Below are positions 1 through 8,119 of a stretch of 64,000 nucleotides of DNA, piece by piece. The stretch is from positions 52,419-116,418 of the forward strand of contig JALFLH010000015.1 of assembly GCA_022774865.1 (NCBI GenBank), written 5' to 3'. Each line of letters starts with the position of its first letter. Position 1 is the first letter of the stretch. The DNA is from Clostridiales bacterium. GTDB lineage: Bacteria > Bacillota > Clostridia > Oscillospirales > Oscillospiraceae. The notes below the pieces were generated by a model that did no database searches, had not been told where the DNA came from, and saw only the letters and a list, made by a program, of their open reading frames with translations. A program made the translations under genes and the position numbers.

Positions 1-580
1 TGGGCTTGATGCCCAGCATGGTGCCCACCACGGCGCTTGCGGCGTTCAGCCGGCCGGAGCGGCGCAGGAACATCAGATCGTCCACCGTGAAGTATTCGCA
101 CAGATTCAGTCTGGCCTGCTCCAGCTCATCGGCCACGGCGCCGGCATCTTTTCCAGCTTCCCGGGCAGCGGCTGCCCGCAGGGTCAGCAGTCCCGGGCCG
201 AAGCCCGCGCCCAGGGAGTCTACCGTGCGGATTTGCCGGTCGGGAAATTCCCCGCGCAGTTCCCCGGCTGCCAGCGTGGAAGCCTGATAGGTGCCGCTGA
301 TGCCGCTGGACATTCCCACATAGAGAATATCCTGCCCTGCTTCCAGCGCGGGGCGGAAGGAGTCCAGAAAGAGCTGCGTGTTCAGCAGACTGGTCTGCAC
401 GTGCTTTCCCGCGCGCAGAAGCTCATAGTGGGCGTGAGCATCAAAGACGTCGATCTCTCCGTTGTAAACGGTTTGAACACCGTCAACGGTATAACTGCAT
501 GGAAGAACGTGAATCTGGTACCGGGCAAGGAGCTTCCCGGGCAGATTGGAACAGGCGTCGGTGAAAAGAGCGAATGACAT
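1..580 (-). CDS. DegV family fatty-acid-binding protein (3' end outside window)
   Basis: Translating leftward from the ATG at 580 gives 193 residues with no stop before the window edge, so the C-terminal part is missing. The N-terminus (SFALFTDACSNLP) and the motif GMSSGISGTYQAS near residues 85-100 are typical of DegV/FakB proteins. These bind a fatty acid and, in Firmicutes, present exogenous fatty acids to the FakA kinase for phospholipid synthesis. A GGGGGAGG ribosome site precedes the ATG and a promoter lies at 615-643. DegV paralogues are common in Clostridia, so the ligand cannot be inferred. The family assignment is firm; the specific role is not. Confidence 0.88.
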   Translation of the reverse strand, partial: MSFALFTDACSNLPGKLLARYQIHVLPCSYTVDGVQTVYNGEIDVFDAHAHYELLRAGKHVQTSLLNTQLFLDSFRPALEAGQDILYVGMSSGISGTYQASTLAAGELRGEFPDRQIRTVDSLGAGFGPGLLTLRAAAAREAGKDAGAVADELEQARLNLCEYFTVDDLMFLRRSGRLNAASAVVGTMLGIKP

Positions 581-614
581 GGAAGGCCTCCCCCAAAAAC
601 TTCATGATGCGATT

Positions 615-643
615 ATTATAGAAAGCGAGGGGCGCGAAGTAAA
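615..643 (-). promoter_or_regulatory. Promoter of the degV-family gene
   Basis: Read leftward there is TTTACT (643-638), 17 bases, then a perfect TATAAT (620-615), placed about 35 bases before the degV start codon. It fits a housekeeping sigma-70 type promoter. Confidence 0.6.
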
Positions 644-716
644 TCAACCGGGGCACGTGCCATACTCCACGGCTGGGAGAACCGCCATTCTACCCCGGGT
701 AGAGCCTCAAATGGGC

Positions 717-742
717 AAAAAGCCGCCTCCAAAGAGGCGGCT
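717..742 (-). terminator. Orphan leftward intrinsic terminator
   Basis: AGCCGCCTC and GAGGCGGCT (721-729, 734-742) form a 9-bp stem with a 4-base loop. On the minus strand the stem is followed by a short T run. No leftward gene lies upstream of it: the next sequence to the right is a truncated rightward DeoR fragment. It therefore looks like the tail of a gene that has been lost. Confidence 0.6.
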
Positions 743-759
743 CAGGCGGACGGATCATA

Positions 760-1185
760 GATTCAAAAAGTCTGACCCACAAGGTGGTGGTGACCAACGG
801 CTTCCGCATCGCCTCGGCACTGCTGGAAAACGATCAGGTGCGGATCATCATGCCCGGCGGGGAACTGCGGAAAAACACAGATTTTGCGGGAAGCATGACC
901 AGCGCAGCCCTGCGGGACTTCCATTTTGACCTCATGCTGTGCTCCTGCGCCGCGATCAGCCCGGAGGGCGCTTACGAAACCTCGCTGGCTGTGAAGGATC
1001 TGAAGCGGACGGCCATGGAGCTGTCCGAACGGTGTGTGCTGCTGGCTGACCGGACGAAATTTCAGGCCACCGCCCCCTACCGCACGGCCGGACTGCGGAA
1101 TTTCGACCGGATTTTCACCAACGCCGACGATGGGCTGCTGCTGCCCTACCGGCAGGCGGGGCTTCCTGTTTTCAACCGCCCATAA
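760..1185 (+). pseudogene. DeoR-family regulator remnant, 5'-truncated
   Basis: The reading frame ending with TAA at 1183-1185 encodes the second half of a DeoR-type effector-binding domain. Recognisable family signatures are VVTNGFRIA, IIMPGGELRKNT, the SLAVKDLKRTAM segment and VLLADRTKF. The N-terminal winged helix-turn-helix and the first half of the sugar-phosphate sensor domain are absent. Sequence left of about position 760 shows no HTH in any frame. No convincing ribosome site precedes the three consecutive GTG codons at 784-792. With no DNA-binding domain it cannot act as a normal repressor. It is best read as the remnant of a deletion whose left edge is near the orphan terminator at 717-742. 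Confidence 0.72.
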
Positions 1186-1223
1186 AAAATCCCCCTGACC
1201 GGAAAACTGCCCCGGTCAGGGGG
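1184..1223 (-). terminator. Terminator of the rlmI-like gene
   Basis: CCCCCTGACCGG (1191-1202) pairs with CCGGTCAGGGGG (1212-1223) in a 12-bp stem. Reading leftward it is followed by TTTTTT (the run of A at 1184-1189), right after the rlmI stop. It also closes off the rightward DeoR remnant. Confidence 0.85.
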
Positions 1224-1228
1224 GTGTA

Positions 1229-2404
1229 TTACATAATCTGCAGGATATAGCCCTTCAGGTAGGAGCTGGTTTCGCTGGAGAGGGTGGCTGGGTGATCCCG
1301 GCTCTGGAGCAGCGCTTCCAGAATCTGGGCGTCCCGTCCGGCGTCGGCGGCCGCTTCCCGCAGCATCTGCAGAAACAGCGGCGCGGTCATGAACTGGCTG
1401 CAGGAGAAGCTTGCCAGATACCCGCCCGGCTCCACCATTTTCATGCATCGGAGGTTCAGCTCTTTATACCCCCGGTAGGCGGCGTCCAGCGTTTTCCGGC
1501 TTTTGGAGAAGGCCGGCGGATCGCAGATCACCAGACCGTAGGTCTGCCCCGCATCGCTCTCCGCCTTTACCAGATCAAAGACGTTGGCCTGAACGGTGGT
1601 GATCCGATCGGCCACGCCATTGAGACGGGCGTTGTCCATCAGCATTTCCAGCGCTTCGGCGCTCACATCCACACTTTTGACTGCTGCGGCTCCGTACAGC
1701 GCCGCGTGCACGGAAAAGCCGCCGGTGTGGCAGCACAGATCCAGCACCGTTTTTCCCATGCAGTAGGGCCGGATTCGTCCCCGGTTTTCCTGCTGGTCCA
1801 GAAAATGGCCGGTTTTCTGGCCGTGGAGGATGTCCGCCTCCATTTTGGCCGCGTGCTCAAGAAACTGCACCCGCGCCGGAAGCGCGCCATACACGCAGCC
1901 CGCTTCCAGCGGCAGTCCCTCCTTTTCCCGGATGGCCACGTCATTGCGCTGGCAGATGCCCTTGGGATGGAAGATGGCTGCCAGACTTTCGATGATGGTG
2001 TCCTGAAATGCCGCCATGCCCAGACAGACGATCTGGAAGGACAGATAGTCGCAGAATTTGTCGACGGTCAGTCCCGGGAGACCGTCGGCGTCTCCAAAGA
2101 CCACCCGGCAGGCGTTTTCGAAGCCCAGCGCCTGCCGCCGGTTCCACGCGGCCTGAATCCGCCCGCGGATCAGCGCGGCATCTACCTCAATTTTCGCCCG
2201 GCTGAGCAGACGAACCACAATTTTGGAGTCGCCGTTGAAGAACCCCCGCCCCAGAAACCGTCCCTCGGCGTTGGTAACGTCCGCCACGCCGCCGTTGCGG
2301 CAGTCCTCGTCCACCCAGGCCACCTGATTGTCATAGATCCAGCACAGTCCGGCGTTCACGCCCCGGTCCTCGCCCCGGCGCAGCCGCACCTGTCCGTATA
2401 CCAT
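1229..2404 (-). CDS. rlmI: Class I rRNA methyltransferase, RlmI family (PUA + SAM domains)
   Basis: 391 residues. The protein begins with a PUA RNA-binding domain (about residues 1-75), followed by the family's middle domain and a Rossmann methyltransferase fold with the SAM motif VLDLCCHTGGF near residue 219 and the DPPAF motif typical of m5C/RlmI-type enzymes. RlmI methylates C1962 of 23S rRNA in E. coli; here the exact target is inferred. An open frame extends to 2509, but a GGAGG site precedes the ATG at 2404 and family alignment starts there. The gene is followed by a strong terminator and lies 73 bases downstream of the HAD hydrolase gene, so it may be read from the murI promoter. Confidence 0.85.
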   Translation of the reverse strand: MVYGQVRLRRGEDRGVNAGLCWIYDNQVAWVDEDCRNGGVADVTNAEGRFLGRGFFNGDSKIVVRLLSRAKIEVDAALIRGRIQAAWNRRQALGFENACRVVFGDADGLPGLTVDKFCDYLSFQIVCLGMAAFQDTIIESLAAIFHPKGICQRNDVAIREKEGLPLEAGCVYGALPARVQFLEHAAKMEADILHGQKTGHFLDQQENRGRIRPYCMGKTVLDLCCHTGGFSVHAALYGAAAVKSVDVSAEALEMLMDNARLNGVADRITTVQANVFDLVKAESDAGQTYGLVICDPPAFSKSRKTLDAAYRGYKELNLRCMKMVEPGGYLASFSCSQFMTAPLFLQMLREAAADAGRDAQILEALLQSRDHPATLSSETSSYLKGYILQIM

Positions 2405-2477
2405 ATTGTCATTCCTCCGCGTTTCCGATTTCGTTGTTCCAAGGGGACAGAGCGCCTGCAAGTCCCGCCCGGCCGCG

Positions 2478-3101
2478 CTACAGGCGCAGCAGATCCTCAA
2501 ACCGGTCAATGGTTTTCCACGGGTGATCCACGGCGCCGAAGCCGTAGGCGCAGTAAATAAATGGAATCCCCGCCAGCTCTGCCGCGTCCAGGTCGCCCTG
2601 GGTATCCCCGATGTAGCAGGCGGATTCGATGCCGTGCCGCGCCATCAGCCGCCGGATGGTCTCCCCCTTGCAGGTGCCGGTGTCGCCGAAGCACAGGTGA
2701 CCGGAAAACAGCGGCCCGATGCCCAGCTTTTCCATGCACAGCTCCGGGTAGCCCCGCTGGCTGTTGCTGACGATGAAAAGCCGGTGTTTTTTTGCCAGCG
2801 CTTCCAGCGTGGGTTTGACACCGGGATAGCCGATCCGGCATTCGTTTTCTGCCAGATAGCGGTTTTCCCTGTCCATGCACCGCGCCATCAGGCCGTAGCG
2901 CTCCGGCGCGGGAATGGAGGCGAACAGAATATCCGCGATTTCCGTCATGACCTTGCCGAAAAGGGGTTTCAGGGTTTCGGCGCTGACGCACAGCCGCTCC
3001 AGACCCTCTTTGCGAAGCTGGATATTGTATCCTTCCGCCACCAGCGCCCGGGAATCCCAAAGGGTGCCGTCGATGTCAAAAATCAGGCTCTCAAAGGTCA
3101 T
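2478..3101 (-). CDS. HAD-family phosphatase (phosphoglycolate phosphatase-like)
   Basis: 207 residues. The four HAD motifs are visible: nucleophile DIDGT at 9-13, serine in IVSNS around 112-114, lysine K145 in TCKGET, and the acidic GDTQGD at 165-170. A helical cap lies between motifs I and II, giving a subclass IA layout as in Gph/PgmB proteins. It probably dephosphorylates a small metabolite; the substrate cannot be told from sequence. The start overlaps the end of udk by 11 bases, so the two are translationally coupled in a murI-udk-HAD operon. Confidence 0.85.
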   Translation of the reverse strand: MTFESLIFDIDGTLWDSRALVAEGYNIQLRKEGLERLCVSAETLKPLFGKVMTEIADILFASIPAPERYGLMARCMDRENRYLAENECRIGYPGVKPTLEALAKKHRLFIVSNSQRGYPELCMEKLGIGPLFSGHLCFGDTGTCKGETIRRLMARHGIESACYIGDTQGDLDAAELAGIPFIYCAYGFGAVDHPWKTIDRFEDLLRL

Positions 3102-3729
3102 TTCCGGGCTCCTCGTCCAGATGCCGCTGGATACGCCCCAGAATCATGTCCAGCGCCACCAGATTCTTTCCGCCCTCGGGCACCACGATGTTGGCGTATC
3201 GTTTGCTGGGCTCCACGTATTTCTCGTGCATGGGCTTCACCGTTTCCTGATACTGCTTGAGCACACTTTCCAGCGTGCGGCCCCGTTTGTTCACGTCCCG
3301 CTTGATCCGGCGGCACAGGCGCACATCGGCGTCGGTGTCCACAAAGATCCGAATGTCCATCAGATCCCGCAGCGCCTCGTTCTCAAAAATCAGAATGCCC
3401 TCCACGATGATGACCTTTTTCGGCACCAGATGAATGGTCCTGTCGGAACGGTTGTGCACCGTAAAATCGTACACCGGGCAGTCAATTTCATAGCCGTGGC
3501 GAAGCTGATCCAGATGGTAGACCATCAGGCTGGTGTCGAAGGCTGCCGGCTCGTCGTAGTTGAGCTTACAGCGCTCCTCATAGGGCAGCTCGTCGTGGCG
3601 CTTGTAGTAATTGTCATGACTCAGCACGGTGACCACGTCCCCGAACCGTTCCATGATGTTGTTCATCAGTGTGGTTTTTCCGCTGCCGGTTCCGCCGGCG
3701 ATGCCGATAACCAGAATGCTGCTATCCAT
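3091..3729 (-). CDS. udk: Uridine kinase
   Basis: 212 residues, the usual length for bacterial Udk. The P-loop GGTGSGKTT is at residues 12-20, followed by the LSHDNYYK and NYDEPAAFD signatures of uridine/cytidine kinases and the IVEGILIF motif. It phosphorylates uridine or cytidine to the monophosphate in pyrimidine salvage, complementing upp and the pyr operon in this window. Some clostridial members of this family act on threonine or other small molecules, so substrate is inferred from the family. The gene overlaps murI by 8 bases and the HAD gene by 11 bases. Confidence 0.88.
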   Translation of the reverse strand: MDSSILVIGIAGGTGSGKTTLMNNIMERFGDVVTVLSHDNYYKRHDELPYEERCKLNYDEPAAFDTSLMVYHLDQLRHGYEIDCPVYDFTVHNRSDRTIHLVPKKVIIVEGILIFENEALRDLMDIRIFVDTDADVRLCRRIKRDVNKRGRTLESVLKQYQETVKPMHEKYVEPSKRYANIVVPEGGKNLVALDMILGRIQRHLDEEPGNDL

Positions 3730-4528
3730 TTGAATGGCCTCCCAATTGATCTTTCTCTTCTTCCATATTCAGAAGCTGCCGGGCAAGGGCCGCTAGCTTC
3801 GGATTTGTGTCGCTGTTTTTCATCAAAACCTGTCCCCGCCCCTGCCGCAGCAGCCCCGCGGCTTCCAGCCGGCGCTTTGTCTCCCGGGCGGTGCCCTGAC
3901 CGCCGTGGAGAATTTCGGTGCCGGGGCCGAGAATCTCGGCAATTCTGCGCCGGACAAAGGGATAATGGGTGCACCCCAGCACCAGCGCGTCCAGCTTCCC
4001 CACATAGGGCGCCAGCAGCCGGCGCAGCAGCGTCCGGGTCTGCTCGCTGTCGCCCTGTCCTGCCTCGATCAGCTCCACCAGTCCCGGAGCGGGGATTTTA
4101 TAGATGGTTCGGCTCCCGTCGAACCGGTGCAGCAGGGTGTCGAATTTTTCCTCCCGCAGGGTTACGTCCGTGGCCATCACGCCGATGCTTCCGCCGGGGT
4201 GGTGATCTGCCGCCAGCTTCAGCGCCGGTTCGATGCCGATGACGATCAGATCGGGGTACGCTTCCCGGAGCTGCCGGATAGCCGCGGAGGTGGCGGTGTT
4301 GCAGGCCACCACCAGCGCCTTGACGGGGTAGCGGGAGGTAAGCATCCGCACAGCAGCCAGCGTTAAATTGCGCACCTCCTCCGTGGATCGGGTGCCATAG
4401 GGGGCGTTGGCGGAGTCGCCGTAATAGAGGTAGTTTTCCGCCGGCAGGAGCTTTACAAGCTGCCGCAGCACGCTGATGCCGCCCACGCCGGAATCGAACA
4501 CCGCGATGAAGTCGTCTTTGGAGTACAC
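3722..4528 (-). CDS. murI: Glutamate racemase
   Basis: 268 residues. Both catalytic cysteines are present in their conserved settings: C76 in ACNTATSAA and C186 in GCTHYP. The N-terminal DSGVGG motif (12-17) and the YYGDSANAPYG segment are also diagnostic. The enzyme supplies D-glutamate for peptidoglycan in the cytoplasm. The start is a GTG at 4528 preceded by a modest GGTGAG site. It is the first gene of a leftward operon with overlapping udk and HAD genes and has its own promoter at 4554-4582. Confidence 0.93.
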   Translation of the reverse strand: MYSKDDFIAVFDSGVGGISVLRQLVKLLPAENYLYYGDSANAPYGTRSTEEVRNLTLAAVRMLTSRYPVKALVVACNTATSAAIRQLREAYPDLIVIGIEPALKLAADHHPGGSIGVMATDVTLREEKFDTLLHRFDGSRTIYKIPAPGLVELIEAGQGDSEQTRTLLRRLLAPYVGKLDALVLGCTHYPFVRRRIAEILGPGTEILHGGQGTARETKRRLEAAGLLRQGRGQVLMKNSDTNPKLAALARQLLNMEEEKDQLGGHSNG

Positions 4529-4553
4529 ACACTCACCCGCTTTCGTTGCCCCT

Positions 4554-4582
4554 ATTCTAGCAAATTATCCGCCCGAACGCAA
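4554..4582 (-). promoter_or_regulatory. Promoter of murI-udk-HAD operon
   Basis: Leftward TTGCGT (4582-4577), 17 bases, TAGAAT (4559-4554). It lies 8 bases from the -35 element of the divergent promoter at 4590-4618, so the two transcription units share a compact control region. Confidence 0.65.
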
Positions 4583-4589
4583 CGGTTCA

Positions 4590-4618
4590 TTGACTTTTTC
4601 TCCCAAATTTGATATGGT
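4590..4618 (+). promoter_or_regulatory. Promoter of the cysteine hydrolase gene
   Basis: TTGACT (4590-4595), 17-base spacer, TATGGT (4613-4618). The start codon follows at 4650 with AAGGAGG at 4635-4641. Confidence 0.65.
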
Positions 4619-4649
4619 AGTTTCAATTCAGTTCAAGGAGGCAGCGCGT

Positions 4650-5183
4650 ATGAACCGCTATTTGTTTGTCATTGACTATCAAAATGACTTTGTGGATGGG
4701 GCGCTGGGCTTCCCCGGCGCGGAGAAGCTGGATGAAAAAATCGCCGCCAAAGTCCGTGCCTACGGAAAAGGCCACGTCCTGTTTACCCGGGATACCCATT
4801 TTGACAATTATCTGGAAACCCGGGAGGGGAAAAATCTGCCCGTCAGGCACTGCGTCAAGGGAACACAGGGCTGGCAGGTTTACGGCGAGACTGCCCGGGC
4901 GCTGGCGGAGGTGGAAGCGAAAGCCATCGACAAGCTGGTTTTCGGGATGGACGTGACCGACCCGGCCACCGCCGCGGTGCTGCCGGAGGGCGCCGATGAG
5001 ATCGAGCTGGTAGGCCTGGTCAGCAACATTTGCGTGGTGAGCAACGCGGTGGTGCTGCAAAGCAGATACCCCGAGGCCACCATCACCGTGGATGCCGCCT
5101 GCACCGACTCCTTCGACAAGGCCATGCACGAAAAGGTGCTGGACGTGATGGAGGGATTCCAGGTCAAGGTCATCAACCGTTGA
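4650..5183 (+). CDS. Isochorismatase/nicotinamidase-like cysteine hydrolase
   Basis: 177 residues. The catalytic triad expected of this fold is visible: D9 in VIDYQNDF, K95 in AIDKLVF, and C128 in VSNICVVSN. A possible metal-site segment RDTHFDN begins near residue 47. The layout resembles nicotinamidase (nicotinamide to nicotinate in NAD salvage), but the classical second and third metal histidines are not arranged exactly as in PncA, so another small amide substrate is possible. The start at 4650 is fixed by AAGGAGG eight bases upstream, although an open frame begins earlier. It is monocistronic, with its own promoter and a strong terminator. Confidence 0.82.
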   Translation: MNRYLFVIDYQNDFVDGALGFPGAEKLDEKIAAKVRAYGKGHVLFTRDTHFDNYLETREGKNLPVRHCVKGTQGWQVYGETARALAEVEAKAIDKLVFGMDVTDPATAAVLPEGADEIELVGLVSNICVVSNAVVLQSRYPEATITVDAACTDSFDKAMHEKVLDVMEGFQVKVINR

Positions 5184-5191
5184 TTCGCCCC

Positions 5192-5224
5192 AAAATGCCG
5201 GAAGCAGCCCGCTTCCGGCATTTT
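5192..5224 (+). terminator. Intrinsic terminator after the cysteine hydrolase gene
   Basis: A perfect 14-bp stem (5192-5205 with 5211-5224, core ATGCCGGAAGC) has a 5-base loop and ends in TTTT. It starts 9 bases after the stop codon. Confidence 0.85.
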
Positions 5225-5295
5225 CTCCGCCATGAGAAAAACTTTTAGTTAGCATCCATAAGATTTTGTTTGATTTTTTATGACTTCTGCGGATA

Positions 5296-5324
5296 TTGCT
5301 AATTTTCTGCATTCTGTTTATAAT
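5296..5324 (+). promoter_or_regulatory. Promoter of the short-chain dehydrogenase gene
   Basis: TTGCTA (5296-5301), 17 bases, perfect TATAAT (5319-5324), in an AT-rich stretch. It leaves a leader of about 80 bases before the start at 5413. Confidence 0.7.
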
Positions 5325-5412
5325 ATAGGTACAAACCGCTGCGGAAACCGGACGCGGGCAATCCCGCGCGGGCGCGGATGCGGCTGAGTATCAATGAAAA
5401 GGAGCGTTGAAT

Positions 5413-6213
5413 ATGGATCGACTGAAAGGGAAGGTTGCCATCGTGACCGGCTCCACCAGCGGAATCGGCGCGGGAATCGCGCAGCAGTTCGCGGCGGAAG
5501 GCGCGAAGGTTGTCATCTGCGGCCGCCGGGAGGCGAAGGGACAGGCAATTGTGGACGGCATCGCCCGGAACGGCGGCGAGGCAAGCTACCATTTTATGGA
5601 TGTGACCCAGACCGACAGCATGGAAGCGCTGATGAAGGATACCGCAGAAAAATACGGAAAGATCGACATTCTGGTGAATAACGCCGCCAATGTGGGGCTG
5701 AAGGACGGGCGCGTGGATGAGCTGACGCTGGAGATGTGGGATCAGATTTTCCAGAGTGACCTCCGGGGCACCTTCTACGCCACCTGGTGTGTCCTGCCCT
5801 ATATGCGGGAGAAGCAAAGCGGTTCCATCATCAACATCGGCTCCATGGCCTCCTGCGGCGGCGATCTGGGCTCCACCGCTTACGCCTGCGCGAAAGCCGG
5901 CGTGGATATGCTGACCAAGTCCACCGCCCTGCAGTACGGCAAGGAGAACATCCGCTGCAACTGCGTCCGGCCGGGTCTGATTGTCACGCCGGAGAACGAG
6001 AACCGGGTTCCCCAGGCGCTGAAGGACGTTTTCCTGAACAATATCATGGTAGACCGGTATGGAAAGCCGTCGGATATTGCCAATATGTGCGTATACCTTG
6101 CCTCCGATGAAAGCGCCTATTTCACCGGACAGGTGGTCACGGTGGACGGCGGCCTGAACGCCCATGTTTCCACCGTGGGCGAGTTCCGGAAAATGCAGTC
6201 GAGAACCTGGTAA
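5413..6213 (+). CDS. Short-chain dehydrogenase/reductase (SDR family)
   Basis: 266 residues of a classical SDR. The nucleotide-binding glycine motif GSTSGIG is at 13-19, NNA at 89-91, and the catalytic S144, Y157 and K161 (YACAK) are in place. The C-terminal GQVVTVDGG is also typical. It is an NAD(P)H-dependent oxidoreductase; sequence alone does not separate a sugar alcohol, hydroxysteroid or 3-oxoacyl substrate. The ATG at 5413 is chosen over an in-frame TTG at 5407 because AGGAG at 5399-5403 is correctly spaced. It is a single-gene unit between its own promoter and a shared terminator. Confidence 0.85.
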   Translation: MDRLKGKVAIVTGSTSGIGAGIAQQFAAEGAKVVICGRREAKGQAIVDGIARNGGEASYHFMDVTQTDSMEALMKDTAEKYGKIDILVNNAANVGLKDGRVDELTLEMWDQIFQSDLRGTFYATWCVLPYMREKQSGSIINIGSMASCGGDLGSTAYACAKAGVDMLTKSTALQYGKENIRCNCVRPGLIVTPENENRVPQALKDVFLNNIMVDRYGKPSDIANMCVYLASDESAYFTGQVVTVDGGLNAHVSTVGEFRKMQSRTW

Positions 6214-6222
6214 TGGGACAAA

Positions 6223-6251
6223 AAAGTCCACTCCATCGCGGAGTGGACTTT
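6223..6251. terminator. Bidirectional terminator between SDR gene and upp
   Basis: AAAGTCCACTCC (6223-6234) and GGAGTGGACTTT (6240-6251) form a perfect 12-bp stem with a 5-base loop. A run of A on the left and T on the right let it serve the convergent genes on both strands. Confidence 0.85.
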
Positions 6252-6255
6252 CGTT

Positions 6256-6885
6256 TTACTTGGTGCCGAAGATCCGGTCGCCGGCATCGCCCAGACCGGG
6301 CAGGATGTAGGCGTTATCGTTCAGCTTCTCATCCAGAGCGGCCAGATAGATCTCCACATCGGGGTGCGCCTTCTGAACGGCCTCCACGCCCTCGGGCGCG
6401 CCGATGATGTTCATCATGATGATGTTCCGGCAGCCGTGCTGCTTCAGGAAGGAGATGGCGGCAACGGCGCTGCCACCCGTGGCCAGCATGGGGTCCACTA
6501 CGAACACCTGCCGGTTTCCGATGTCATCGGGCAGCTTGCAGTAGTATTCCACGGGCTTGTGGGTTTCCGGGTCCCGGTACAGGCCGATATGCCCCACCTT
6601 GGCGGAGGGAATCAGGGAAACCATGCTGTCCACCATGCCCAGACCGGCGCGCAGGATGGGGACGATGGCCAGCTTCTTGCCGGCAAGCACCCGGCATTTG
6701 GCGGTCATCAGCGGCGTTTCCACCTCCACTTCCCGGGTGGGCAGATTCCGGGTGGCCTCGTAGCACATCAGCCCCGCAATTTCGCCGACGATTTCACGGA
6801 ACTCCTTGACGCCGGTTCTTTTGCTGCGCAGAATGGCCAGCTTGTGCTGAATCAGGGGATGGTCGAGTACGTGTACATTTGCCAT
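6256..6885 (-). CDS. upp: Uracil phosphoribosyltransferase
   Basis: 209 residues, the standard family length. The PRPP-binding loop [11 protein letters not shown] is at about 130-140, and the uracil-site segment near the C-terminus ends in FGTK. It converts uracil plus PRPP to UMP in pyrimidine salvage. AAGGAG lies eight bases before the ATG. It is the last gene of a leftward run prfA-tsaE-tsaB-upp, 50 bases after tsaB; an own promoter is not obvious. Confidence 0.95.
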   Translation of the reverse strand: MANVHVLDHPLIQHKLAILRSKRTGVKEFREIVGEIAGLMCYEATRNLPTREVEVETPLMTAKCRVLAGKKLAIVPILRAGLGMVDSMVSLIPSAKVGHIGLYRDPETHKPVEYYCKLPDDIGNRQVFVVDPMLATGGSAVAAISFLKQHGCRNIIMMNIIGAPEGVEAVQKAHPDVEIYLAALDEKLNDNAYILPGLGDAGDRIFGTK

Positions 6886-6935
6886 GGTGTTATTTCTCCT
6901 TTTTCATTGTGCCCGCGCTGCGGACAACGATTTTT

Positions 6936-7652
6936 TCATAACTGACTGCTTTCGGCTTTCTGCTTCTCCAGCCGTTCCCGCTCGGCCTGGGAAAGCCGCA
7001 GATAATTTGGCGTCAGTTCGCCGCCGCTGGGCGCCAGTCCCGCAGCCGCCTGCTGCGCCGCCAGAATCGCCACACCCACGGCGCGCTGGTGCATCCGGTG
7101 CTCCGGTGGCAGTACCAGCGCAGGAATATCCTTCGAAAGTGTATTATAGCACAGAACCGCGCCGTCTCCAACCAGAAAAACGGGTTTTTCCAGATTTTTT
7201 ATTTCCTCCCCCAGCTCCGTCAGGGAAAGAGCCCGGTCGGGCGCCAGGCGGGTGAGCGTCCCCCGCTCCGCCCGGAACAGGGCGTTGTAGACCTGGCTGC
7301 GGCGGGCGTCCATCACCGGACAGACGTAGCCGTCCCACACGCCCAGCCCTTCGGCCATGGCTTCCAGTGTGGAGACGCCGTAGCAGGGAATGTCCCGCCC
7401 CCAGGAAAAGCCTTTGGCGGCGGCCGCGCCGATGCGCACGCCGGTGAAGGAGCCGGGGCCATGGGCGGCAGCCACAGCGGTCACGTCCTGCGCCGTTTTG
7501 CCGCACTGCTTCAGAAGATTCTCCGCCATGACCAGCAGCGTCTGGCTGTGGGTCAGGCCTGTATTCTGATAGACCTCCCCCAGCAGGCGGGGCGGTTCCA
7601 GCAGCGCCACGGAAGCCGCTTTGGCGGAGGTTTCAAAGGCTAAGATCAGCAA
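6936..7652 (-). CDS. tsaB: tRNA threonylcarbamoyladenosine biosynthesis protein TsaB
   Basis: 238 residues. The ASKHA-type N-terminus (MLILAFETS) and the HGPGSFTGVRIG motif near residues 64-75 identify TsaB, the partner of TsaD and TsaE in making t6A37 of ANN-decoding tRNAs. It is thought to be a non-catalytic scaffold of TsaD. The start is taken as the TTG at 7652, because GGGAGGGG is six bases upstream and family proteins begin with this M-x-I-L-A sequence; an earlier in-frame TTG at 7668-7670 lacks a site. The gene overlaps the end of tsaE by 20 bases, implying coupling. Confidence 0.9.
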   Translation of the reverse strand: MLILAFETSAKAASVALLEPPRLLGEVYQNTGLTHSQTLLVMAENLLKQCGKTAQDVTAVAAAHGPGSFTGVRIGAAAAKGFSWGRDIPCYGVSTLEAMAEGLGVWDGYVCPVMDARRSQVYNALFRAERGTLTRLAPDRALSLTELGEEIKNLEKPVFLVGDGAVLCYNTLSKDIPALVLPPEHRMHQRAVGVAILAAQQAAAGLAPSGGELTPNYLRLSQAERERLEKQKAESSQL

Positions 7653-8070
7653 GGTGTTCCCCTCCCTCAATGGTGATGCGCCGGGTATTCTCTCCCAGCT
7701 TTTCCAGATTCACGGTCACGGCGTTTTCCATGGCGTCGGCCACGTTTTCGCTCCACTCCACGGCGCAGACGCCGCCCCGCTCCAGATAGTCCTCCCAGCC
7801 GATGTCCCACAGGTCGTCGGACGAGCGCAGACGGTACATATCAAAGTGAAACAGCGGAATCCGGCCGCTTAAATATTCGTTGACGATGGTATAGGTGGGG
7901 CTGGTGACCGTGTCGGTGCAGCCAAGCCCCCGGGCAAGTCCCCGGGTAAAGGCGGTTTTTCCGGCGCCCAGATCGCCCCGGTAGGCCACCACCGAGCCGG
8001 GCGTCAGAACCCGTCCCAGCGCCGCGCCCACCGCTTCCGTCTCCTCCGGGGAGCCGGTAATATATTCCAT
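7633..8070 (-). CDS. tsaE: tRNA threonylcarbamoyladenosine biosynthesis ATPase TsaE
   Basis: 145 residues. The Walker A motif GDLGAGKT is at 32-39, followed by the TSPTYTIVNEY signature and the HFDMYRL motif characteristic of TsaE (YjeE). It is the ATPase of the TsaBDE complex that makes t6A. tsaD is not in this window. The gene lies between prfA and tsaB, overlapping the latter. Confidence 0.93.
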   Translation of the reverse strand: MEYITGSPEETEAVGAALGRVLTPGSVVAYRGDLGAGKTAFTRGLARGLGCTDTVTSPTYTIVNEYLSGRIPLFHFDMYRLRSSDDLWDIGWEDYLERGGVCAVEWSENVADAMENAVTVNLEKLGENTRRITIEGGEHLADLSL

Positions 8071-8097
8071 AGATATTCCTTCTTTCTGCCGCGCCCA

Positions 8098-8119
8098 AAC
8101 CTTCCCCCTGAGGAAGGTT
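8098..8119. terminator. Weak hairpin between prfA and tsaE
   Basis: AACCTTCC and GGAAGGTT form an 8-bp stem directly after the prfA stop. The T tract is on the rightward side, opposite to transcription, so leftward it would be a pause or processing site at most. Confidence 0.35.
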
